Below are positions 46,274 through 56,882 of a stretch of DNA of 64,000 nt, in pieces (positions within the stretch are counted from its first letter, which is position 1; every line of letters begins with the position of its first letter). Both the position numbers and the translations under genes were made by a program. The notes under the pieces are model-generated. The model saw nothing but the letters and a program-made list of their open reading frames with translations, was not told the origin of the DNA and ran no database searches. The stretch spans positions 11,096,663 to 11,160,662 of the forward strand of contig OY986964.1 in the NCBI GenBank assembly GCA_963920575.1, written 5' to 3'. The DNA comes from Narthecium ossifragum. Lineage: Eukaryota > Streptophyta > Magnoliopsida > Dioscoreales > Nartheciaceae.

Positions 46274-46744
46274 TCATTCCATGATAATGAGTGATGCAGA
46301 CAGACTTTCTTCATGCGATCCCATCCTTCTTATCAACAATTTCTCCAATTCTTTTACTTGATGCTTCAATACACTTATCTGATTAGAAACATTCAAGACC
46401 ATAGATGATTGCTCAGATGATTGCTCGGATGATTGCTCTGGACCATCAATCCACATGAAATAGCCACATCCCCTGTCATACTTGTTCTGAAATGTGAACA
46501 AGCCAAACCTTGCATTATGGAAATTTTGATTAATTTATCAGATTAAGCTATCAATACAGCCGAAATGTACCTTATAGTTTGGGCAACCATAGAAGCGACT
46601 CCCTTTGCTATGATCTTGTCTAGATATACAAACAGGACATGGCTCTTAGCAACCGCAAAGGATGACCTTGCAATCAAAGCCGGATGAAGCTGCTAGAGAA
46701 GATGGCCCAGATGATGCCCATCTACTATTCTTCCTTAGGGCCAT
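46274..46744 (-). pseudogene. GRF zinc-finger protein gene, two exons, one nonsense codon
   Basis: On the minus strand ATG lies at 46742-46744. Exon 1 (46744-46571, 58 codons) contains CGC, a TAA stop, then EPCPVC and GSRFYGCPNYK. It ends at donor AAG|GTACAT. The 84-bp intron ends CACATTTCAG, and exon 2 (46486-46274) continues in frame with KYDRGCGYFMWIDG. Together these give the C-x-C...C...RFYGCPNY...CGYFMW pattern of a GRF-type zinc finger. A C-terminal heptad region (VSNQISVLKHQVKELEKLL) suggests a coiled coil. It is convergent with the transposase and inside the MULE TIRs. The stop makes it a probable pseudogene, and its role in transposition is unknown. Confidence 0.75.
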
Positions 46745-47149
46745 GGAGAAGTTGGTCCCAAACCCGACGGATCTTCACCAGAAATGCGAGGCCTTGCATG
46801 GATTTTGAGTCGTGGGGGCGATCTAACTTCGTGGGCAAGCTCGATGTCGGCAACAATGGCGTATTTTGAAGCATAGAGCTTGAAGGAATGAGGCTGATGA
46901 AGGATGCAGGGGTTTAAATGAGGGTTTGTATCACTGCAACGGTACTCCAGGGGCAAAACTGTCTTTTCCCCTGCTAACGTTAACGGCATTGGGAATATTC
47001 CCACTAGATTCCACGGCAACTAACCCGATGGGTATTTTTGAGATTATTTGAACTTTTCAGGAGTATATATGAAAATATAAAGATTATAGGGGTAAATACG
47101 TATTTTGAAAGTTTTTTGAGGATATATATGTAAATAACCCTAAAAAATA

Positions 47150-49526
47150 ACATAAACTACTATCACAAGATACAATTGCAAATTTACCTATCACTATGAT
47201 GGTTTCGAGCTAGCGCCATTAAAAAGTGAACTCATGCGTGTTTGAAATATCTTATCAAACTAAGCTTGCATTCTCTTTTCATTCAATTCTTGTCAAACAT
47301 TTTTCCTAATAGTTTTCACAAAATAAACACACCAAAGATCAAAAGACACGCACCATCTACTAGATAGAAATAGTTAAATCTATCACAAGACTTGTTAACT
47401 AGCATTTCACTGATTATCATACATATATTAAACACTACTTTTCATCATTTTCAGGATATACATACCAAATTTGAATTATAAACATGAAAAAACATCCATT
47501 TAAGATATGGCTAATGATATGATTATAGCTCAAAGAGGTACTCACCAACTTCGATCTTTCAAACAAAGAGAAACATGTCTGCAATGAGCCCTTTGTCTAC
47601 AGATGACCAGAGAATCAACGCCAAGTTTGGATATATTAAGTTCACAGAAAACATGAATTTCTTATTCCCTGTAAGGATAAGTGGATAAGAAAGCACGATA
47701 TAGAAACGGAAAAAAAAGCCAACAAGATAGAAAAAAATGGAGAGTATTTGATTAAATCCTTCAAAACAGGGGAAATAGATTATATACAATGAACAAGAAA
47801 CAAAAGTAAAAGAGAGAATTTCTTTAAAACCCGGTTTTAGATCATGGCAGCAAATCAAAAGAAAAACACGAGAAAAACTAACCTGTATTTTACGAAGCAA
47901 TCTCGAGTTCGTCGATGGAGATGCGCAATGGATGAAGATCCTTGAAAAACATAAACAAACCTTGAAATTGAGAAGAGATGATGGCATTAGAGAACAGATG
48001 ATGGGTTCAGAGGAGACAACATACTCTTGCCAGATAATGTGAATGGCAACGTTCACCTTGAGGCTTGATCGGAACTAGGGTTTTCTATCTCGATGGAGAA
48101 GTCGCCTTACGATCTCGGAAAGGACCGTGTCGAAGGAAATAACGTGAAAATTGGAAAGATAGTGGGATTGGATTTGAGAAAGGTTTTGGCGATCTCGCGC
48201 CAAAAAGCTGGTTAGAGTTCGATCGATTTAGTTTCATGCGCTAGAAAGGATCTAATTGCCAATTCCAAATTCAGCTTGATTTGAGTTCAATTAGGTTTGA
48301 TTTGTTTAAAATGTTCGTCTTAATTTGAGTTTAAATAAGTGAACCAATTCAAAGGCTCGAATTGGACTTTGTCTCAGAGTCCAATGAGAGATTTGTAGTT
48401 AATTAGATTTATTTTGGACAATTTAGGATAAGGAGCATATCGAGTTTGGATTAATCTTTCATATCGTATATTATAAAGGACATTGTTTGAGTTGGTCTGG
48501 GATTCATCTAGTCATCATAGGAAAAGGTATAATTTAAGTCAAATTAGGCTTGGCTCACTTGTCTTGGGAAATAAGCAATTTTCGATTGTGCCAATTCGTT
48601 TTAGATTATGCATTCTGGGAAAAAGAAAAGTTTAGTTGAATTAGGCTTGGCATAGGAATCATGAAAACAAAAAAAGTCTAAGAAGGATTGGGGTTTAGGT
48701 TATACAATGGAACATTGCTATATATATGTGTGTATAGCTACTAGGGTTTGATCCAATTACATGAAGAGCAAAGATGGCCGTTGCTTGGGAACTAGATTGC
48801 GAACAAGGCCTGAAGAAGGTGGGAACTGAGCGGCGTGATCTACAGATGGCAGGAACGACGACGATGAAGAGGTCGAGAGGACAACCGGCAAGGGTTAGGA
48901 CATACGACGGGTGGCCATTGAAGATCGATAGGTTTTTCATAGGCTCGCATGAGATAGGTTTTAGGGAGCATGCCGTTAATGCATTGGATGGTGGAGGTTA
49001 CATGAGAAGTTTGATGGAGAGGTGAGATTAAGTGGGGAGCATGATGGACGTTTGAGATTAAGCGCAGGTAAATTAGACTTCGACGGTTTGAGATTAAGTG
49101 GATTTGGTGAGGAAGTTAAGATCAGACGTCTAGGATGATGATTGTAATGTGGTAAGATCGGTGACAACAGTGACAACTGAATATTGTCACTATAAGCTTT
49201 TCATGACAGCTACATATTGTCTCTAACTCGATTCAGTGACAACTAACTAATAGGTGTCACAGAAGTAAGAATTTGATTGGCGCCAAAATTCTATGTTCAT
49301 TTTAAGTGACAAGTTTCAGTGACAGAAAATAGAATTTGTCACTAAATCGTAACTGATATGTGGCAACGCCAATCAATTGTCACTAATAATCAATTGTCAC
49401 AAATAATTAGATGACAACCATCTATATGTGACAACAAATGAACTTGTCACTAAATACCTATGTTTAGTGACAAGTTTTCCCATTGTCATTGAAGCCTTGT
49501 CACAGAAAGATGATTTTCTTGTAGTG
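47150..49526. other. Right half of the CACTA element, non-coding
   Basis: It is AT-rich. Frames at 47559-48056 (minus) and 48774-49025 (plus) are unrecognised and lack support. The last ~380 bp carry dense GTGACAA/TTGTCAC motifs of the subterminal region. Confidence 0.55.
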
Positions 49527-50345
49527 AAAATATGTGCGACACACTTTGTCACTGATTTCTGAGTGTTTCACATTTTTCTCTATCTTCATTATGAAAACTG
49601 TTATGTGCACAACATGTTCACCAAATTTTTCTATTGGTTTTTTCCCATTGTTGAATCCTGTACATGTAAACACATCTCTTCCGCTTTATTCTCCTTGAGT
49701 TTTTCCAAACAGATAACACCATAAGCAATACGCCGCATCCTTTGATACATTGTATTTCAACAAACCATAGTCTTTTAACCATGTCTCCCTAAAACTCTCA
49801 TGATATATTGACTTGTATGAACTAAGAATGATGGCAGGGCTACTCTTTTGCAAAAGTGATCTTTAGAAAGTCCCACTGATCAAGATGCATTGGAATTTAG
49901 ACTTGACCCAGAGACTCTACTATACACCAGAAAGTATAGTCAAACCCTAGGGTTTACGGTCTGCACTCCAAAAAAATCAGAAAAATTAATTTTTAGCAAT
50001 CACAGTAATTTCCATCGTATAAACTATTCTTTGGAATTGTGTTATGCTTTCTTATTTTAACACGTTTGCTCTCCATCCCACCAATGGCCATCGCGGTAAT
50101 CACTCACGTGACAACGCGTGTCAAGCACGGGCCTCACTCTCAGGGCCCTGAGAGGCTCGAAGTTCTATGCCAAGTCTTAGCAGATAGAGAAAGTACATGA
50201 CACTGACATTAATCTTTGCAGAATGATTAGATGTACCTTATATGTAAGCAGTAGGCATGGTGAAGGGTGTGGGGGGGGGGGGGGGGGGGATTCCGACGTT
50301 GCTAGGGGGGCGGCCGCCCCACCTCACCCCCTGGTTCCGCCACTG
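49527..50345. other. Right arm of the hAT element, with poly-G run
   Basis: Non-coding. A run of 19 G (50271-50289) lies close to the right TIR, followed by GGGGGGCGGCCGCCCC (near 50306-50321), which is self-complementary. A GTGACAAC-like motif near 49545 hints at residual CACTA sequence at the left edge. Confidence 0.55.
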
Positions 50346-50353
50346 GTCACCGG

Positions 50354-50875
50354 AGTTTGATTCCGGTGATCCAGGCGGCAAGGAAAGTTTTTGTTGGTGG
50401 CGGAAGGATCATGACTACCTGGGGAAGGTTCTGGAGTGGTTAATGAGCAGTGGGAGGTCGCGCATAAGGAGATCGGCAGTGAGGTGGGAGAGCGGAAGGA
50501 CTTACCGGCGTCGAAGGAGATGGTTTCGAGGGAAGAGGAGACTGTGGATGAAGAAGTGGACGGATGGCGAAGGTTTTGGTGGTAGTTTGAAGGGCTGGGG
50601 ACGGCTGGAGAAGCTGCGATGGGTGGCGATGGGTAACGGCTCAGGGACGAGCCGATTACGCTACACTAGAGCCGGGATGATGATGTTCGGGAGGAGAGAG
50701 AAAATCCAAAAGAAAATTGGCGAAGAATTACAAAAAAACAGAAAACAAATTGGGCAAAATTCGAAAAAAAATGGGGGAAGGGGCGTCAACATCATAAAAT
50801 AGACTTATCCTGTTAAAAAAACACTAATCATAAGATTTGGGGCCTTAGCACCATCTACTATTTCAAAAGACACTT
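50354..50875. other. GC-rich sequence flanking the hAT, unrecognised
   Basis: It is continuous with 37030-37408 once the hAT is removed. A plus frame (50257-50802) spans the TIR and is not credible as a gene. The right edge (50800-50875) is AT-rich and could be a TIR of a DNA element, but no partner was found. Confidence 0.35.
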
Positions 50876-51546
50876 ATGCCCCCCTCCTACAACAGCTTCC
50901 AAAAACCTACGCCCTCCTCTCACTCCTCCTCCTCCTCTTTCCTCACCTCCTCACCGTCACCCATCCGCCTCCTCTCACTCCTCCACCTCCTCTCCCCTTC
51001 AAACGCCATGAACGCCCTCCTCTTGCTCGTCAACCTCTCCATCAAATGCCATGAACGCGCCTAAGAAGCTCGAAACGCTAGGCCATGTCGATGGATCCGC
51101 ATTGCCCCAAGAAGAATGACTGCGATGGCGGCGGCAAGGAGAACGACACGACAGTCAAGAAGATGCGACCGTCGCTGACTATCACCGTCGATGAGATTGT
51201 CGAGGAATTCTCCCACCACGCCCCCGCATTGCCCAGAACAACAACGACAGCTTCGGAAGCTGCCCCACCTCTGTTCTTGTTGCCCATTCGTGGTGGCAGC
51301 GATTGTTACTCGCGCAGCCTAAAGACTTCTACTTCCACGGCCTCCAGCCCTCGATCCTCCGATCACGGAAGCTTATCCACGATCTAATCAACGCTGACAA
51401 GAAACCTCGTCGACAATGCCACCCCACCCGCAACCGTCGTCCTCAATCGCGCAGCATGGGCGTTCCGCGAGGGTCCCTTCTCCCCTATCAACGAGGACTT
51501 CCCTGACAAGTTCGTCATCGTCGTCGCCCATCACCATTGAGCTCAC
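50876..51546 (+). repeat. GC-rich captured-gene-like repeat, copy 1
   Basis: It shares CCCTTCTCCC..TCAACGAGG..TCCCTGACAAGTTCG with 59130-59170. One frame reads VDNATPPATVVLNRAAW and then PFSPINEDFPDKFVIVV before a stop. The composition is that of a coding exon, but I do not recognise the protein. It is cut at ~51547 by a reversed family L LTR piece. Confidence 0.45.
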
Positions 51547-52297
51547 GTCGGAGCTCCGTCGGATCTCCAAAACAAGGGTTAAAGCTACAAAAGGAGGGGC
51601 TACCAAGGGAGAAGAGGAAAGCTACACGTTGTCCCTAGCACAAGGTTCAGAGGAAGGTCGGCGGCCACGGCCAGAGAAAGGCCGGCCGGAACCTTGCCGG
51701 AAACCATGGCAGGGAGGAGGATCGAAGATCCCCTGCCATGGAAACGCCCAGACAGGGCTCGGAGAGAGATGCCCTAGACCACGGGGGTCCTTCTTCGGCG
51801 CTGCAGTCGCCGAGGGAGGTCCCCATCGCCGTCCACGACACCTTCTCCGGCGACCCATCGCCGAAAGAACGCGAAGCTCCCCAAACCCCAGTGGAAAAAC
51901 GACGAAAAACAAGGGAAAATGAAGGAGAGAGAAGCTAGAAGCTCACCTGAGTCAAATGGGAGAAGAAATCCGGCGGGACCTCACCGGATCTACCTGATTT
52001 CCGGCGATCTCCCCCTCTCTTTCTCCCAGTTCTTCCTCCCTTCTTCTCTTCTTCCTTCTTCCCCGGCGCGGGCGAACCCTCTTCGTCTTCTCCCTAGCTT
52101 CCTCTCGAGCTCTCCTGAGCTCTCTCTCTCTCTCTCGATCTCTCTCACAGGTTGGCAGACATGTAAGGGGAAGAAGAGACTCGAATTCTCTAGAAGGGGT
52201 GGGTTTTTTTTGCAGAAAACCCCCCGCAACACTTAAAATTACACGAAAGGTCCCCAATCTTACATAAAAGCCCGAAAATTACAATTAGGCCCTTACA
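51547..52297 (-). repeat. Family L LTR fragment, 5' part, reversed
   Basis: Reversed it starts TGTAAGGGCCTAATTG at 52297 and matches the first ~790 bp of the LARD-1 3' LTR, through the GC-rich block (MGRRRRCRGRRWGPPS frame), to GGAGATCCGACGGAGCTCC. The remainder of the LTR is missing. It is closer to LARD-1 than to LARD-2, as it lacks the 21-bp minisatellite zone. Confidence 0.82.
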
Positions 52298-52805
52298 GTG
52301 CCATCGACCGTTGTGTACAAAAACTCAGCCTTTGCGTCCCACGGTCAATCCACCCATCAACCGTCGTATCGTCTGTCAGGCTCTGTTGTGAAAAATGCTT
52401 CCCAGGGTCGATGCTCCGATCGACTGTCGCTTCTTTACTTTTCACCAACATCCGCCACGGTCGACCGTCGCATCGTTCGTGAGCCTACAACATTAAAATC
52501 ACAAAGTCCAAACCTCGCGATCGACCTGTCCATCGACCGTCGCATTGACTACCAGGCTCTGTCAAGAAAATGGCTTCGCAGGGTCGATGCAACGATCGAC
52601 CGCGAGCTAACATTTCGTTTTGTCAAGTATGGTGCATCGTCCGCGGTTGATCCATAGATCGACCGTCAGATCCCCACGGTCGATCCATGCATCGACCGTC
52701 AGTACATAAACTCATTAAATATTGGATTTTAGACTTTGAATTAAAGGGATAATAAACATTAAACATATATTTTATCATATAATATATGTTGGCATCATCA
52801 AAACA
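52298..52805. repeat. Repeat rich in GTCGA(C/T)/GATCGACC palindromes
   Basis: Several ~110-bp units contain CGGTCGA(T/C)..., GATCGACCGTCG and GGCTCTGT(C/T) with CAGGGTCGATGC. Related sequence sits in the Athila LTR at ~57478-57575 (CCTCTGTCAAAAA, AAGGTCGATGCGATGATCGACC). The element type is unknown; the right part (52700-52805) is AT-rich and ends at the Athila RT start. Confidence 0.6.
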
Positions 52806-53525
52806 AGGTTAGGATCAACACTCATGATGGATGTAGTAAAGAAGGAGATCTTCAAACTTCTTGAAGTTGGAGTAATCTATCCTATTTCGGATAGCACTTG
52901 GGTTAGCCCAGTTCATCTGGTACCTAAAAGGACTGGAATCACGGTGGTGAAAAATCAGAAAGATGAGTTAGTTCCCACCCGTGTTCAGAATGGGTGGAAG
53001 GTTTGTATAGATTATATAAAATTAAATGCTATAACCCGCAAGGACCACTTTCCTTTACCTTTTATTGATCAGATGCTTGAAAGGTTAGCTGGTGATTCTT
53101 ATTATTGCTTTCTTGATGGTTATTCAGGTTATTTTCAGATTGCAATTGCCCCTGAAGATCAAGAAAAGACGACGTTCACATGCCCATTTGGAACTTTTGC
53201 ATATCGTCGCATACCCTTTGGCCTTTGCAACGCCCCAGTCACTTTCCAAAGGTGTATGGTTAGTATATTTTCAGATTTTATTGAACATATTATAGAAGTC
53301 TTTATGGATGATTTCACAGTTTGCGGAGACTCCTTTAACAATTGTTTACATAACCTTACACTTGTTCTTCAAAGATGCATAGAAACTAGCCTTGTGTTAA
53401 ATTCTGAGAAATGTCATTTCATGGTTGAGCAAGGTATAGTTTTGGGTCATGTAATTTCATCTAAAGGAATTGAGGTAGACATGCAGGTTTTTACAGAATA
53501 TTTATCAAGGACTTCTCTAAAATAG
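52806..53525 (+). pseudogene. Athila reverse transcriptase (truncated C-terminus)
   Basis: The open frame from 52824 shows VVKKEIFKLLEVGVIYPISDS, VHLVPKRTGITVV, GWKVCIDYIKLN, CFLDGYSGYFQIAIAPEDQ, FGLCNAPVTFQRCM and catalytic FMDD. It stays open to GIEVD and then jumps into HAGFY-type sequence in another frame. About 70 bp that encode the thumb region in the minus-strand copy are therefore missing (near 53480). It shows strong amino-acid similarity to 14424-15345. Confidence 0.86.
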
Positions 53526-54097
53526 CACTACCACTATGCTAGTTATTACAAAAGGATACGGTTTTTGAGTTCGATGTGGCTTGGAAAAAGGTATTTGATA
53601 AGCTGAAGGAATTGACTTCTACCCCAGTTATCCAACCCCCTAACTCGAACGTTCCTTTCGAGATAATGTGTGCCGCAAGGGATTATGCGGTAGCCGCTGT
53701 CTTGGGCCAAAAGATTGGAAAAGCGTCTCATGCAATTTATTATGCTTCAAAGACCTTGGATGATACCCAGAGAAATTATACTACCACTAAAAAAGAACTA
53801 TTAGCTGTGGTTTTTACTTTAGAAAAGTTTTGTTCTTATTTGCTTGGTACTAAAGTCATTGTTTATTCTGATCATGCAGCTCTTCGTTATTTGATGATGA
53901 AGAAAGAGGCCAAACCAAGGTTAATAAGATGGATACTTCTCTTGAGTGAGTTTGATTTGGAAATAAAAGACAAAAGAGGGACAGAAAATCGGTTTGCCAA
54001 TCATTTGAGTCTTTTAGTACATGTGGAAGATAAACTTCATCTGCAGGAAACATTCCCTGACGAGCAATTGTTCTCCGCAATTGTGACATTACCTTGA
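53526..54097 (+). pseudogene. Athila RNase H with lost catalytic Asp
   Basis: The frame 53576-54097 begins [17 protein letters not shown]. Where the minus-strand copy has MCDASD, this copy reads MCAARD: the first catalytic Asp is Ala. Downstream, [11 protein letters not shown] (Glu) and [11 protein letters not shown] (Asp) remain. A TAG stop interrupts the RT-RNase H connector (53538-53540). The domain would be inactive even without the frame breaks. Confidence 0.82.
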
Positions 54098-54199
54098 TAT
54101 GCGAATATTGTTAATTATTTGGTTACTAATATGTTACCTCTTGCTTTATCTAAGGCTCAAAGAGATAAACTCAAAAGTGATGCCAAATACTATGTGTGG

Positions 54200-55390
54200 G
54201 ATGACTCATATTTATGAAAGCATTGTGCAGATCAAGTAATAAGAAGGTGCGTTCCTAAAAATGAAACTATTTTTATACTCAACTTTTGTCATTCTTAAGC
54301 TTGTGGAGGTCACTTTAGAGCCAAGAGAACGGCTAGAAAAGTGTTAGAATGTGGTTTCTATTGGCCTTCTGTCTTTTGAGATTCTGATTTTCTTTGTAAG
54401 TCATGCGACAATTGTCAAAAGACAGGTAATATATCCCAAAGGAATGAAATGCCACAAACCCCTATATTATTTTGTGAATTTTTCAGTGTTTAGGGCATCG
54501 ATTTCATGGGTCCGTTCCCTACATCTTTTGGTTATGTTTATATTCTGCTTGCTGTGGATTATGTCTCAAAATGGGTAGAAGCTAAAGCTACAAGAACTGC
54601 TGCTTTTAAAGTTGTTGCAGATTTTATCAAGTCTAACTTCTTATCCAGGTTTGGAATTCCAAGATCTCTTATAAGTGATCGAGGCACTCACTTTTGCAAT
54701 CGGACAGTGGAGGCTTTACTAAGAAAGTACCATGTGACCCACAAGGTCTCAACCACCTTTCATCCATAAACCAGTGGGCAAGCGGAAGTGTCAAATCGAG
54801 AAATCAAGTCCATCATTGCAAAGACGGTCAATCCAAAAAGAAAAAATTGGAGTTTGCGCTTGGATGATGCTTTATGGGTGTATAGGACTGCATACAACAC
54901 ACCCATTGGTATGTCACCTTATCGTTTGGTGTTTGGGAAACCATGCCACCTTCCAGTTGAGTTAGAACATAAGGCTTATTTGGCTATCAAAAGCTTCAAC
55001 ATGAAGATGGATGAAAGTGGAGAACAACGGAAGTTACAAATACAAGAATTAGAGGACATTCACAATGATGCGTATGAGAGTGCGAGGATTTACAAGGAAA
55101 AGACAAAAGCTTTTCATGACAAGATGATTTCAAGAAAAGAGTTTACAGTTGGTCAAAAAGTCCTTCTCTACCAATCACGCTTGCGTTTGTTTCCAGGTAA
55201 GTTCCGTTCTCGTTGGATTGGTCCTTTTATCGTTACTAATGTTTTTTCTCACGGTGCAGTTGAAATTCAAAGTTTAGCCACTTCTAAAAAGTTTTCGGTG
55301 AATGACCACAGACTTAAACCTTACTACGAAGGAATTAAAACAGAAAATGTGGACAAATTGGAACTTGAGGATCCGATTTATACTGATTAA
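54200..55390 (+). pseudogene. Athila integrase
   Basis: The zinc-binding region (54280-54425) is broken by stops but keeps CGGHF and CKSCDNCQKTGN. The catalytic core is open from GIDFMGPFP: Asp in AVDYVSKW (54557-54559), Asp in ISDRGTHF (54677-54679) and Glu in AEVSNREI (54785-54787), giving D-35-E. A TAA (54768-54770) replaces the Gln of the HPQ..GQAE motif. The C-terminus (54788-55390, 200 residues, ending PIYTD) is open and of normal length. It would insert cDNA into the genome. Confidence 0.86.
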
Positions 55391-56867
55391 AGAAGGACGC
55401 ATGAAGTCGAGCCAATGACAATAAACAAAGGCGCTGCTTGGGAGGCAATCCAAGGGGAGTTCGTTCATTTCTCTTTTTATTTTCGCATTTATATTTTAGT
55501 TAGTTTTACCTTTTCTTTGTATTTCACCTTACATTGGGGACAATGTCGGTTTCAAGTGTGGGGGAGGAGATCTAGGTAGCATATTCCATGAGCAAGAATT
55601 AATTAAGCTTGACATATTCATAACATGATTGAATGAGCAATCTTGTGACTTGGAATTAATTCGTTGAGTTATTTTCCTTGAGATGGTAGTGACTAAATGA
55701 GTAGACAAAAGCTGGTGAAATCTTGAGCCTTTAGACTGATACATTCATATCAGTCTCATTATTTTCTTTCATGAGAGATATTCTTCCGTGGATTTGTTTC
55801 TCTAGAACTTGCTTTGATTCTATTTGAGGCCACATTGCTATGCATACATGAATATGATTAAGGCCATCTTTGTTATAAGCTACGTAAGCCAAATTGCCTA
55901 CCTTGTAATTAATTTTTCCTTTTGCTAAACCCCTTTGATATTTATTGACTTCATTGTTAACCCACTTTACAAGCTTTAAACCTGCAAAACAATGTCGATA
56001 CCCAAGCCATAGGACTAGTGGAGCATTGATCATCATTATGATATGTATGGGTATGCAAGTTGTAAATGTGGGGGTGTTTGGAATCGTGGTATAGCTATGA
56101 TTGGTGAAGTGGAGTATATTTTCATACTCAATTCGTGAGTATGTTGTTTCTGAAAAAAAAAAGAAGAAGAAGAAAAGAAGAAGAAAGGAAGTGGAGGAAA
56201 CTGTTTCTCATGTTACAAAACATGTTTATGAATCCTCCTAATACTCCAAGAAAGGGGTATGTTTATATATGATTTCTACAAAGGTGGAAGTTATTGCAAA
56301 AGATTGTTCCCTGCTGCAATTAAAAGAAATTCTTTTGAACAATCTCTTTGCCAATGCAGGAATGTTACATAGTTTTAGTATTTTGCAACCAAATGGAAGG
56401 AGTTGTTAAATGGAGTGATTGGTTATAGATATCAAGTTGATGCATTTTTGCTCCATTAGTTCAGTTGGTTGTTGAGCTACATTCTCAAATATTTCTCACC
56501 TTGATCCTAAACCCCGTTACAACCTTTGAAAGTCCTTCTGATTCGTGTTATGCATGTGATTCTAGTGGTGGAGAATGAGAAGATATGCAAACTTATGATA
56601 GATCACTTTCATTGGAATGAATTTGACTGAAACAGATACCCTTCAAACACATGAGAGTTGAGTGTTAAATTCCTTGAGGGTCTACTTATCTGGTTTGCTC
56701 CATCTTCAAGTGAAAAGTGCTTACTGGTTGATTATAAGCTGTTCAGGGATGTTTGTTCATGATATGTTATGAGTTTTGAAAAGGTTTGTTGTTCTTTGTT
56801 GATGGCGTTGCAACCTTGATTTTTGAGTAAGTTGAATTTTAGTTTTGCCCGAGGACGAGCAAAGGTT
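55391..56867 (+). other. Athila 3' untranslated region
   Basis: GCTTGGGAGGCAATCCAAG (55435-55453) and TTGGGGACAATG...AAGTGTGGGGGAGG (55535-55567) are conserved Athila post-pol motifs. The rest is AT-rich with no supported frame. An A/G-rich tract (56150-56190) and the GAGGACGAGCAAAGG block (56851-56865) precede the polypurine tract. Confidence 0.72.
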
Positions 56868-56882
56868 AAGTATGGGGGAATT
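56868..56882 (+). other. Athila polypurine tract
   Basis: AAGTATGGGGGAATT directly precedes the LTR start TGATGAGAATG. Confidence 0.75.

Larger units (their letters stand above)
39756..47140 (+). mobile_element. Mutator-like element (MULE), 7.4 kb
   Basis: TIRs of ~120 bp (39756-~39876 and ~47019-47140) begin GGGTTATTTACATATATATC and are nearly identical. The 9-bp TSD TAAAAAATA lies at 39747-39755 and 47141-47149, as expected for MULEs. Inside are a MURA-type transposase pseudogene on plus and a GRF zinc-finger pseudogene on minus. A solo LTR (43142-44636) interrupts the transposase. Without it the MULE would be ~5.9 kb, a normal autonomous size. Confidence 0.93.
38777..49526. mobile_element. 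CACTA transposon, non-autonomous, hosting a MULE
   Basis: The left end CACTACAAGAAAAAGG pairs with the right end TTTTCTTGTAGTG. Both subterminal zones are packed with GTGACAA/TTGTCAC motifs (38790-39420 and 49150-49510), a CACTA hallmark. Without the MULE the element is ~3.4 kb and has no recognisable transposase. The 3-bp flanks (TCT and AAA) do not match, so one end may have been rearranged. Confidence 0.8.
37417..50345. mobile_element. hAT transposon (12.9 kb including nested insertions)
   Basis: The left end CAGTGGCGGAACCAGG and the reversed right end are identical for 16 bp. An 8-bp TSD, GTCACCGG, lies at 37409-37416 and 50346-50353. A CAGTGGCGGA terminus is typical of hAT elements of the Tip100/Ac group. 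Own sequence is only ~2.2 kb (37417-38776 and 49527-50345); the rest is a nested CACTA element. I saw no hAT transposase, so it is non-autonomous. Confidence 0.88.

Noticed and set aside
47559..48056. 165-residue minus-strand frame as a gene
   Set aside because: It sits in AT-rich CACTA interior, shows no domain, and its Ile/Leu/Phe/Ser-rich composition fits chance translation.
50257..50802. 181-residue plus-strand frame as a gene
   Set aside because: It starts in a poly-G run and crosses the hAT TIR and TSD, so it is an accidental fusion.
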